Below are positions 1-7,532 of a DNA stretch of 64,000 bases, in pieces. The translations under genes and the position numbers were made by a program. The first letter of the stretch is position 1. Every line of letters begins with the position of its first letter. Origin of the DNA: Martinezella rhizogenes (lineage in GTDB: Bacteria; Pseudomonadota; Alphaproteobacteria; Rhizobiales; Rhizobiaceae); contig JAAMEZ010000036.1 of NCBI GenBank assembly GCA_013322215.1, positions 496,001-560,000 of the forward strand. The letters are read 5' to 3'. Below the pieces are notes generated by a model. That model had not been told where the DNA came from. It ran no database searches and saw only the letters and a list, made by a program, of their open reading frames with translations.

Positions 1-414
1 GACCGTCAAAGCCGATGCCTTCACGCCGGCGCGGCTGATGACCGTCGATAACGCCAGCCCCTGGATGACGCCCGGCACGAACATCGGCAGCAGGACGGTC
101 AAAAACCACAGGCTGCGTCCGCGGTGAAGCTCGCGATGCGCCAACGCCGCGCCGAGCGACAGCAGCGTCGCAATGACAGCCGTCGCAAGCGCAATGACAA
201 TCGACTGGCCGAGCGCGGCGACGAGCGCGCTTTCCGAACCGAGAGCGAGGTACCATTTCAGGGTGATGTCGGAAAAATGCGGTAGCCCCGGCTGCAGCGC
301 CGGGTTGAACGAGACGCCCAGTAGATAAAGCGGCGGCGCATAGATCACGATGAGGCCGAATATGGTCAGCGTCCAGATGACGATGCGCGGCGTCGTTCCT
401 TCCCTGACGATCAT
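1..414 (-). CDS. ABC transporter permease, PotC-like (3' end outside window)
   Basis: Second inner-membrane permease of a spermidine/putrescine-type importer. The start codon at 414 overlaps the stop of the neighbouring permease (ATGA), a sign of translational coupling. The visible 138 residues begin MIVREGTTPRIVIWTL, with a first membrane span, then the periplasmic part usual for PotC (LLGVSFNPALQP) and two further hydrophobic segments ending near VPGVIQGLAL. The conserved EAA loop would lie beyond the window, so the C-terminal half cannot be judged. It is the last visible gene of the hyuBA-linked operon; the substrate is unknown. Confidence 0.88.
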   Translation of the reverse strand, partial: MIVREGTTPRIVIWTLTIFGLIVIYAPPLYLLGVSFNPALQPGLPHFSDITLKWYLALGSESALVAALGQSIVIALATAVIATLLSLGAALAHRELHRGRSLWFLTVLLPMFVPGVIQGLALSTVISRAGVKASALTV

Positions 415-1265
415 TGGCCACGCTCCTCGAACAGCGAAGAGAGGCCGAACAGGGCATCTCCGATCAGCACCAGCCCGAAGACGATGACGAGCATCAGCGT
501 CGAGATCGCAAAGGCGAGCGGAAAATTGGCGACGCGCATGACGTCGTTGATCATCACTGAAACGATCGAGGCACCAGCACCGCCAAGCATCTGTACCTCC
601 GTCGAGGAGCCCGCAACCATGACGAAGACGAACAGGAAACCGGCAAAGACGCCGGAATAGGTCAGCGGCAGCAAGACGGTACGCACCATCGTCCAGAAAC
701 CCGCTCCAAGATCACGCGATGCCGCCAGCGCGATCGGATCGACGCGGCGCATGGAAAGCAGGATAGGGAAGGTTGCAAACGGCAGATAGGAAGCGACCAG
801 CCCGACGATCACGGCGAAATCGCTGAACAGCAGCCAGTCGAGCGGCGCATCGGTGATGCCGGCCTGCTGGAGAAGCGTGTTGATGACGCCCGTGCGGCCA
901 AGCAGCAACCGCCAGGAGAAGGAGCGAATGAGATAGGAGGTGAAAAACGGAATCGTAAGAAGGGCCGCGAGCACGACAGACAGGGTGCGCCCAGCCAGAA
1001 AATACATCGCATAGGCGGTGGGATAGGCGATGACGAGGCAGATGGCCGATGCCAGAAACGCCTTGCCGAGGGTAGACAGGAACACGCTCCAGCGCCCCGC
1101 CTCCAGAATGGCGCCATAGGCAGCAAGGCTGAACTCCGGCTTGATCCAGTAGGTGGCAGAGTCCCAGGCGCAGAAGCTCCAGACAACGACGAGAACGAGC
1201 GGCGCAAGGCCAAGCGCGAGGATCGCCGCAAGCGGAGCTGTCAGCAATAGAACTGGTGTCTTCAT
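411..1265 (-). CDS. ABC transporter permease, PotB-like
   Basis: 284-residue inner-membrane permease of the binding-protein-dependent transport family. About six hydrophobic spans are visible (roughly residues 5-27, 65-90, 97-118, 143-170, 198-225, 250-272). The cytoplasmic EAA-type loop that docks on the ATPase is seen around residue 182 (ASRDLGAGFWTMVRTVLLP). It lies 92 bp downstream of the binding-protein gene and overlaps the next permease by 4 bp. The length and six-span layout match PotB/PotH. Polyamines are the family's classical substrate, but the hydantoinase neighbours suggest a different nitrogen compound here. Confidence 0.9.
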   Translation of the reverse strand: MKTPVLLLTAPLAAILALGLAPLVLVVVWSFCAWDSATYWIKPEFSLAAYGAILEAGRWSVFLSTLGKAFLASAICLVIAYPTAYAMYFLAGRTLSVVLAALLTIPFFTSYLIRSFSWRLLLGRTGVINTLLQQAGITDAPLDWLLFSDFAVIVGLVASYLPFATFPILLSMRRVDPIALAASRDLGAGFWTMVRTVLLPLTYSGVFAGFLFVFVMVAGSSTEVQMLGGAGASIVSVMINDVMRVANFPLAFAISTLMLVIVFGLVLIGDALFGLSSLFEERGQ

Positions 1266-1357
1266 GGTCTAATCCTCCCTCTCTTGGCGTTGATCCCATC
1301 GGCTCGGGGCCGGCCTGTCCTTCGACAGATGCGCCAGCCCCGGTCCATCGCGTTACA

Positions 1358-2530
1358 TCAGGCGTTGCGCAGCTTCTGCCACCACTCCTCGTAGAGTTGG
1401 AAGTTGTCCGGGCGGCAATTCTGCCAGTAGACCTTTCCGGAGAATTTGGCCTTCACATGGTCGGCGAGCTTGGCGACGTCGTCGGCCTTGTACTCGTCTG
1501 GATGAGCCTTGGCGTAAGCGAGGTTGTTGTCGGTCGGCACGAGATAGCCGCGCGCCTTACCCAGTTCGCAGCCATAGAGGCCGGCAAGCAGCGCATCGAC
1601 GAATTTGTGGGCGACATCAGCCTTGCCGCGCTCCGTGGCACCCTTGAGCAGCACCGTGTTGTTGCCCCAGCCTTCGTAGCCTTCGACGGGAGCCGCATAT
1701 TCGACCTGAAGACCGCGCTTGCGGCCTTCATAGACGATCGGCTCCCAGCCGGTCATGGCGTCGACTTCTTCGTTCGCTACCAGCTGCACGCCCTGTTCCC
1801 AGCCATTCCAGAAGGTTCGGAACTGGCCGTCCTTCTTGTGCTTGATCAGGAACTCCATGACGAGGCCGAGCTCGGACTCCGTCAGATTGCCCGGCTCCTT
1901 GATCGGCTTGTTCTCAGCTTCCTTGAGATAGATGGCGGTGAAGATGGCGCTGTTGATCCACGCGTCTTCCATCGCCACCCGGCCTTTCAGCTTCGGATCG
2001 AAGATGACGCCGTAGCTGTCGACCTTACCGAGCTTGTCGGGACGATAGATGATGGAGTCTGCGTTGACGACGGTAGGAATGCCGTACTGCTTGCCCTCAT
2101 AGGTCAAGGTCGGGATATCCTTGGCCCATTGCCAGATGCCGGCGAAATTCGAGATCTTGGAAACGTCCCAGGGGGCAATAAGCCCCTGCTTGGCGAGCTC
2201 GCGTTCGGCGCCGCCCTGAAAGCCACCGACATCGAAGAGATCATTGGCATTGCCGGCGGCAAGGCGCGCGACCACCGGGCCGACATCGTTGCCGTTGTCG
2301 GTGAACTCAGGCGAAACGCCACTCTGGCGGGTAAATTCCTGCCATTTGTCGCCGATATCGAGCGTGGCGGTGCCCCAGAATGCAACCGTTGCGTCATCAG
2401 CCATGGCGCGCGTGGCGGAAAGCCCACCGACGGAGAGTGCGGCTGCACCCGCACCCATCAGCTTAAGCATGTCACGGCGCTGCATGTTACTCCTCAAGGC
2501 GGAGGAGACGAGATTATTGCTTTTGGTCAT
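1358..2530 (-). CDS. ABC transporter substrate-binding protein, PotD-like, Tat-exported
   Basis: About 390 residues, the usual length for a spermidine/putrescine-type periplasmic binding protein. The N-terminus has a twin-arginine signal (QRRDMLKLMGAGAAALS) ending near TRAMADD, so export of the folded protein is likely. Body motifs such as FWGTATLDIGDKW, IPTVVNADSIIYRP and a C-terminal YEEWWQKLRNA fit the family. The ATG at 2530 is preferred over one at 2551 because an AAGGGA-type ribosome site precedes it. It sits 48 bp downstream of the ATPase gene and upstream of the two permeases. The ligand cannot be read from sequence. Confidence 0.9.
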   Translation of the reverse strand: MTKSNNLVSSALRSNMQRRDMLKLMGAGAAALSVGGLSATRAMADDATVAFWGTATLDIGDKWQEFTRQSGVSPEFTDNGNDVGPVVARLAAGNANDLFDVGGFQGGAERELAKQGLIAPWDVSKISNFAGIWQWAKDIPTLTYEGKQYGIPTVVNADSIIYRPDKLGKVDSYGVIFDPKLKGRVAMEDAWINSAIFTAIYLKEAENKPIKEPGNLTESELGLVMEFLIKHKKDGQFRTFWNGWEQGVQLVANEEVDAMTGWEPIVYEGRKRGLQVEYAAPVEGYEGWGNNTVLLKGATERGKADVAHKFVDALLAGLYGCELGKARGYLVPTDNNLAYAKAHPDEYKADDVAKLADHVKAKFSGKVYWQNCRPDNFQLYEEWWQKLRNA

Positions 2531-2578
2531 CGTGTCATTCCCTTCCCTCATTTTTCGCTTGTGTCAGCTATTCGGGTT

Positions 2579-3676
2579 TTACTCATCGCCTCCAGCCAGA
2601 GCCGGTATTCCGGAACGATCGATCAGGAGCGCGGCGCCCGGCTTTAAACACACGCGCACGCTTTCGCCCGGCAAGGGCGGAGTTGCGTCCGCGCTAGTTG
2701 TTAACACCACGCGCTGGCTGTCGGCGAAAGCGAGCGTAACGTCATGGCTGAGTCCGCGATAGATGCTTTCGACAACCTTAAGTTCAATTATTTCGGTGGC
2801 CTCTTCGGCAGCCGGGACCAGTTCAATTCGGTCTGGGCGGATTGCGACGAGCGCATCGGACGGTGGCGCCGCTCCGGAGAAGCTCGCACCGATGCGCTGT
2901 CCAGCAATCGTAACGAGAGTCTTGCCGCCCACAATCGAAATGCTTTCGGGCTTCAGGAGCGTATCGATGCCGACGAAACGGGCAACGAAGGCATTGGCTG
3001 GCGCCTCGAAGAAGCGCGACGGCACGTCGGTCTGTTCGATCCGCCCCTTGTGCATGACCGCCATACGGTCGGAAAGGCTGAGCGCCTCGTCCTGATTGTG
3101 GGTGACCAGAATGAAGGTCGCTCCGGTACGCTTGTGAAGGCGACCGAATTCGTCGCGCATCTGCTGGCGCAGCCGCTCATCAAGCCCGGTCAGGGGTTCG
3201 TCGAGCAAAAGGATGCCCGGCTCCATGACGAGCGCGCGTGCCAGCGCAACGCGCTGGCGCTGGCCACCAGAGAGAAGATTGACGTCGCGATCCGCAAAGC
3301 CCGACAGCTCGACAAGGTCCAATGCGCCATCGACTTTGCTCTTCAACGCGCCGCCCGAAAGCCCGCGCAATTTCAGGCCGTAACCGACATTCTGGGCCAC
3401 ATTCATATGCGGAAAGAGCCCGAGCGACTGGAAGACGGTATTCACCGGCCGGCGATTGGCCGGGACATCAGCCATATCCTTCCCGTCGAAAAGCACACGG
3501 CCCGAAGTCGGCTTGTCGAAGCCGCCGATCAGCTTCAGCAGAGAACTCTTGCCGCAACCGGATGAGCCGAGCAGCGTAAAGAACTCCCCTGCCCTAATGT
3601 CGAGCGTCACGTCATCGACGGCGCGCGTCGGCCCGTAATTTCTGACGATATGGTCGAGACCGATCGCTATCGCCAT
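2579..3676 (-). CDS. ABC transporter ATP-binding protein, PotA-like
   Basis: ATPase of the Pot-type importer. Walker A GSSGCGKSS, signature LSGGQRQRVALARAL, Walker B ILLLDEPL and the H-loop LVTHNQDEAL are all present, followed by a C-terminal TOBE/OB-like domain (about residues 240-360). The ATG at 3676 is preferred because GGGGGAAGC sits at ribosome-site distance upstream; an ATG at 3697 in the same frame would overlap the hyuA end by 20 bp. It begins directly after the hyuA stop codon, so the transporter and the hydantoinase-like enzyme are almost certainly co-transcribed. Confidence 0.92.
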   Translation of the reverse strand: MAIAIGLDHIVRNYGPTRAVDDVTLDIRAGEFFTLLGSSGCGKSSLLKLIGGFDKPTSGRVLFDGKDMADVPANRRPVNTVFQSLGLFPHMNVAQNVGYGLKLRGLSGGALKSKVDGALDLVELSGFADRDVNLLSGGQRQRVALARALVMEPGILLLDEPLTGLDERLRQQMRDEFGRLHKRTGATFILVTHNQDEALSLSDRMAVMHKGRIEQTDVPSRFFEAPANAFVARFVGIDTLLKPESISIVGGKTLVTIAGQRIGASFSGAAPPSDALVAIRPDRIELVPAAEEATEIIELKVVESIYRGLSHDVTLAFADSQRVVLTTSADATPPLPGESVRVCLKPGAALLIDRSGIPALAGGDE

Positions 3677-3677
3677 A

Positions 3678-5741
3678 CTAGACGCTTCCCCCATCACATT
3701 CGCGGATGAGCAGCAAGCCCTCGTCGCTCACTTCCAGCTCCTGCCCGGCAACCACCAGCGACGTTGCGGTCGCTTCTTCGATGATGAGAGGGCCAACAAT
3801 TTTCTCGGAAGACGGCAGCCGCGTGCGTTCATAGACGGGGCACGACACCCAACCGGTCACCCTGCCGAAATAGACTTCACGCCGCCCCTTGAAGGCGGCA
3901 TCCAACGATCGCCCGCCGCGATCGAGTTTCGGAATAGCGATGACCGGACCGTGGAGCACCGCCTCCAGATGGATCATCGTGATTTCGACCGGCGAACTGG
4001 GCAGGCAGAAGGTATAGGCGCGCTCATGGGCGGCATGGAAGCGTTCCGCAAAGCTTCCGGCATCATCCTCCATTTCGAAGAGGGCGAAGACGCCGTGCTC
4101 CTGTCCGCGATAGCGGGCTTCGACGCGGCAGACGTAGCGGATCTCAGCCGCGTCACCCTTGGAGAAATATTTGACCGCCTCACGCTTCAGTTCGTCAAAA
4201 CGACGCTTCAGATTGCTGATGGCTTCCGAACCAAGGGGAGAGAACCACGTGCTGCGAAAATCGGCTCGCGGCTCTGCCGCCAGCATTCCCCAGGCCGAAA
4301 AGATACCGGGATGCGGCGGCACCACGGTCATCTTCACGCCGAGATCACGCCCGAGGCGCGCAGCAAGCGCAGGTCCCGCGCCCCCGGAAATGACGAAGGC
4401 AGCGTCGCGCGGATCGTGCCCGCGCTGGACGGTTACCAGCTTCAGCGCATTGATCATCGACGCATGGGCGATCTCGACGATCGCGAGCGCCGCATCCTCG
4501 ACCGATAGCCCCATGGGCTTGGCAACCGTCGCGATTGCCGCGGCCGCCTTGGACTTGTCGAGCTGCATCTGGCCGCCGGCAAAGCTTGCCGGATCGAAAA
4601 TACCGAGTGTCAGCAATGCGTCGGAAAGCGTCGGCTTGGTCCCACCGCGGCCGTAGCACGCCGGTCCCGGTGTCGAGCCCGCGCTCTCCGGGCCGACGCA
4701 GAGCGCGCCGCGCTCGTCGATACGGGCGATGGAACCACCACCGGCGCCGATCTCAACGATATCGACCACCGGCACCTGCACCGGATAGCCGGGAGCGATG
4801 CGGGTGTGCTCGAGCTTGTATTCGCTGTCGAGCGTCGGGCGGCTGTCATGGATCAGCGAGCATTTCGCCGTCGTGCCGCCGACATCGAGCGACAGCACTT
4901 CGGATTCGCCAAGCACGGTGCCGATGCGAGCCGCACCCGCCACGCCGCCGGCCGGACCGGATTCGACCAATGTCAGCGGGCTCATCTGCGCCTGATCGAA
5001 GGTGGAGATGCCACCGTTCGACTGCATGGCGTAATAGGGGCATGTGAGATCGCGCTCGGTCAGCGCGCTTTCAAGCCGCGCAAAGTAGCGCCTGATGATC
5101 GGCTGGACATAGGCGTTGAGCACCGCCGTATTGGAACGCTCATATTCCCGCCATTGACGGGAGACCTCATGGCTGGCGCAGACCGTGACATCCGGCAACG
5201 CTTCGGCGATCGCCTTGGCGCAGGCGATCTCATGCTCAGGATTGGCGTAGCTGTGAAGGAAGATGACGGCGACAGCCTCCACCTTGCGAGCGCGGCATTC
5301 GCGGATGATCGGCTCGATGTCGCCAAGCTCAATGGGCGTCAGCACCCGCCCCTTGGCGTCCATGCGCTCGCGTACCTCGAAGCGCAGGCTTCGGGGCACG
5401 AAGGCTTCCGGGCTCTTGAACTGGAGATTGTAGAGATCGGGGCGATTGCCGCGGCCGATTTCCAGCACGTCGCGAAAGCCTGCAGTCGTCACGAGCGCCG
5501 TGCGGACGCCCTTTCGTTCCGTGATCGCATTGATGACCGTCGTTCCACCATGGGCGAAAAAGATCACGTCACGGGTCGAAAGCCCGTCCTTCTTCTCGGC
5601 AAGTTCGATCGCCGTCAGTACGCCCTCGGACTGATCGTGAACGGTCGTCAGGCTCTTGGCGGTAAAGATCTCGCCCGTGCGCTCATCGTAACCGACGAGG
5701 TCGGTAAAGGTACCGCCTACATCCGTCGCCAGTCTGATCAT
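3678..5741 (-). CDS. hyuA: Hydantoinase/oxoprolinase family protein, subunit A (HyuA-like)
   Basis: 687 residues. ATP-dependent ring-opening family (N-methylhydantoinase A, 5-oxoprolinase, acetone/acetophenone carboxylase relatives). Both actin-fold phosphate motifs are visible: DVGGTFTD at residues 7-14 and LSLDVGGTTAKCSLI near residue 290, plus the adenosine-site region VISGGAGPA. Members work as a complex with HyuB, encoded immediately upstream with an ATGA overlap. The sequence does not separate hydantoin, 5-oxoproline or carboxylase activity. Absence of a third (gamma) subunit argues against acetone carboxylase. Confidence 0.9.
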   Translation of the reverse strand: MIRLATDVGGTFTDLVGYDERTGEIFTAKSLTTVHDQSEGVLTAIELAEKKDGLSTRDVIFFAHGGTTVINAITERKGVRTALVTTAGFRDVLEIGRGNRPDLYNLQFKSPEAFVPRSLRFEVRERMDAKGRVLTPIELGDIEPIIRECRARKVEAVAVIFLHSYANPEHEIACAKAIAEALPDVTVCASHEVSRQWREYERSNTAVLNAYVQPIIRRYFARLESALTERDLTCPYYAMQSNGGISTFDQAQMSPLTLVESGPAGGVAGAARIGTVLGESEVLSLDVGGTTAKCSLIHDSRPTLDSEYKLEHTRIAPGYPVQVPVVDIVEIGAGGGSIARIDERGALCVGPESAGSTPGPACYGRGGTKPTLSDALLTLGIFDPASFAGGQMQLDKSKAAAAIATVAKPMGLSVEDAALAIVEIAHASMINALKLVTVQRGHDPRDAAFVISGGAGPALAARLGRDLGVKMTVVPPHPGIFSAWGMLAAEPRADFRSTWFSPLGSEAISNLKRRFDELKREAVKYFSKGDAAEIRYVCRVEARYRGQEHGVFALFEMEDDAGSFAERFHAAHERAYTFCLPSSPVEITMIHLEAVLHGPVIAIPKLDRGGRSLDAAFKGRREVYFGRVTGWVSCPVYERTRLPSSEKIVGPLIIEEATATSLVVAGQELEVSDEGLLLIRECDGGSV

Positions 5742-7417
5742 GACGCCATACCCTCTTCATATCCATAGAGGCTGCGCGCCACCTCGCTGGTGATGTAGCC
5801 GTCTTCGACATCGCGGCGGACCTGTTCCGGCTCGCGAGCACGCGGATCGCCCCAGCCGCCACCGCCGCCGGTGATGATCCGCACGAGATCGCCGCGCTTC
5901 AGCCCGATATGCGGCTCGCGGCCAAAATCACTGACTTTTCCGCCGTTCTCTTCCACCTGCAGAAGATTGATACTGCCGGATTTGCCGCCTTCTATACCCC
6001 AGGGAGGCGTGTCCGTTCGTCCGAAGCTGCAATAGGCCGACGCGCCGTCGCCCAGAACTTCGTAGTCACGGATGACACCAAAACCGCCACGGCGGCGGCC
6101 GGCGCCCGATCCTCCTTCGACGTTCAGCGCATAGCGGCGCACGAGCAACGGAAAGCGCGCCTCGATCACTTCGACCGAGTAATTGTAGGTATCGCCATCG
6201 GTAAGTGCGATCAGCGCATTGGCGCCATCGCCGTCCCTGCTCGCACCCCAGCCGCCGTGCTGCGGCTCGATGTGGATGAATGGCTGTCCCGCCTCATCCT
6301 TGCCAGCGACATAGACGACGCAGAGGCTCGTATAGGAACCGGCGGAAAAGCGCTCAGGCATAAGCTTGGCAAGCGCCTTCCAGACGAGTTCGGAAGCATG
6401 CACCGAGCCCTCATAATACCAGCCTGTCGGCGACGGCTTCTCGGCGGTGAAGACCGAACCTTTCGGCGCAATGACGGAGAGCGGCCGGAACCAACCCTCG
6501 TTGGATGGTGCCTGCGGCGCGACCAATGCCTTGAAGATGGTGCGCACAGCCGACTGCAAAGCACCCGCCGCACAATTGATCGGGCCCGCGACGGCCGGTG
6601 GACAACCGGTGAAATCCGCCGTCAGGCGATCTCCATCAATCGTAACAGCCACTTTGACGGAGATAGGATCGGTGGTGACGCCATCCCCATCGATAATATC
6701 TTCCGCTTCATAGGTGCCGTCGGGCAATGCGGCGATGGCGGCGCGGGCCTGCTTCTCGCTGACCGACAGGAGGTGATCGAATGCGGCTTCGACGACATCG
6801 ATGCCGTATTTGCGCGCAAGTTCGCCCATGCGGCGAGCAGCGACACGGACGGTCGCCACCTGCGCCGTGAGATCGCCGATCGCGACTTCGGGCAGACGGA
6901 CATTCTCGCGGATGATGCGCAGGATCTCACCCGAGAAGCGATCGCTGCGCACCACCTTCACGCCGGGCAGCCTCAGGCCTTCCTGGAAGACCGAGGTGGC
7001 ATTGGGCGCAAGCGAGCCCGGAACCGAACCGCCGACATCGAGATAATGGGCGACATTGATGGCATAGGCCAGAATCCGACCGTCGAAGAAGATCGGCTTG
7101 ACGATGGCAAAGTCGCAGGCATGTGTGCCGCCGGAATAGGGATCATTGGTGAGCAGGATGTCACCATCTTCCAGGTCATCACCGTAGAGTGCGATCAACG
7201 ACTTGACCTGGGTGCCGAAGGTGCCGGTAAACAGGGTGATGCCGTTCATCTGCGCCACCAGCTCACCTTCACGGGTGAGGAGACCACAGGCGAAATCAAG
7301 CACCTCATAGATCACAGGGCTCATCGAGGTCCTGGCCATGACCACGCCCATCTCATCGACGGTGGCTGCCAGCTTGCCTTCGATAATCTCCTGCGTCACC
7401 GGATCGACGACGATCAC
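5738..7417 (-). CDS. hyuB: Hydantoinase B/oxoprolinase family protein (HyuB-like)
   Basis: About 560 residues, partner of HyuA. The family's conserved opening is seen (VDPVTQEIIEGKL...RTSMSPVIYEVLDFACGLL), as are LTNDPYSGGTHACDFAIVKP and the glycine-rich C-terminal GGGGGWGDP. The start is taken as GTG at 7417, with AGGGG a few bases upstream, giving the usual N-terminus; ATG at 7432 would add five residues. Its stop overlaps the hyuA start (ATGA). It is the first gene of the hyuBA-pot operon, so the operon promoter should lie between it and the activator gene's 3' end at 7531. Confidence 0.9.
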   Translation of the reverse strand: MIVVDPVTQEIIEGKLAATVDEMGVVMARTSMSPVIYEVLDFACGLLTREGELVAQMNGITLFTGTFGTQVKSLIALYGDDLEDGDILLTNDPYSGGTHACDFAIVKPIFFDGRILAYAINVAHYLDVGGSVPGSLAPNATSVFQEGLRLPGVKVVRSDRFSGEILRIIRENVRLPEVAIGDLTAQVATVRVAARRMGELARKYGIDVVEAAFDHLLSVSEKQARAAIAALPDGTYEAEDIIDGDGVTTDPISVKVAVTIDGDRLTADFTGCPPAVAGPINCAAGALQSAVRTIFKALVAPQAPSNEGWFRPLSVIAPKGSVFTAEKPSPTGWYYEGSVHASELVWKALAKLMPERFSAGSYTSLCVVYVAGKDEAGQPFIHIEPQHGGWGASRDGDGANALIALTDGDTYNYSVEVIEARFPLLVRRYALNVEGGSGAGRRRGGFGVIRDYEVLGDGASAYCSFGRTDTPPWGIEGGKSGSINLLQVEENGGKVSDFGREPHIGLKRGDLVRIITGGGGGWGDPRAREPEQVRRDVEDGYITSEVARSLYGYEEGMAS

Positions 7418-7510
7418 GAATCTACCCCTCATTATTATATTCGCACGAGTGCAGATTAGGTGTTTTTTCGTCCATCGATAGCCTTCCCGATGGGTGGGCG
7501 GCGGCGCCAA

Positions 7511-7532
7511 AACCTACCCGAACGGGTGGGTT
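7511..7532 (-). terminator. Hairpin at the end of the LuxR/MalT-like gene: candidate terminator or operator
   Basis: Near-perfect inverted repeat of 10-base arms (AACCTACCCG / CGGGTGGGTT, one mismatch, 2-base loop). On the minus strand it starts inside the regulator's stop codon and is followed by TTTT, which suits a short rho-independent terminator. It also lies in the roughly 110 bp upstream of hyuB beside another GGGTGGG, so a role as activator site for the hyuB promoter is possible. The two roles cannot be separated from sequence. Confidence 0.45.

Noticed and set aside
3678..5741. Acetone carboxylase alpha/beta assignment for hyuAB
   Set aside because: The small third subunit is absent and a transporter follows directly; the general hydantoinase/oxoprolinase call is safer.
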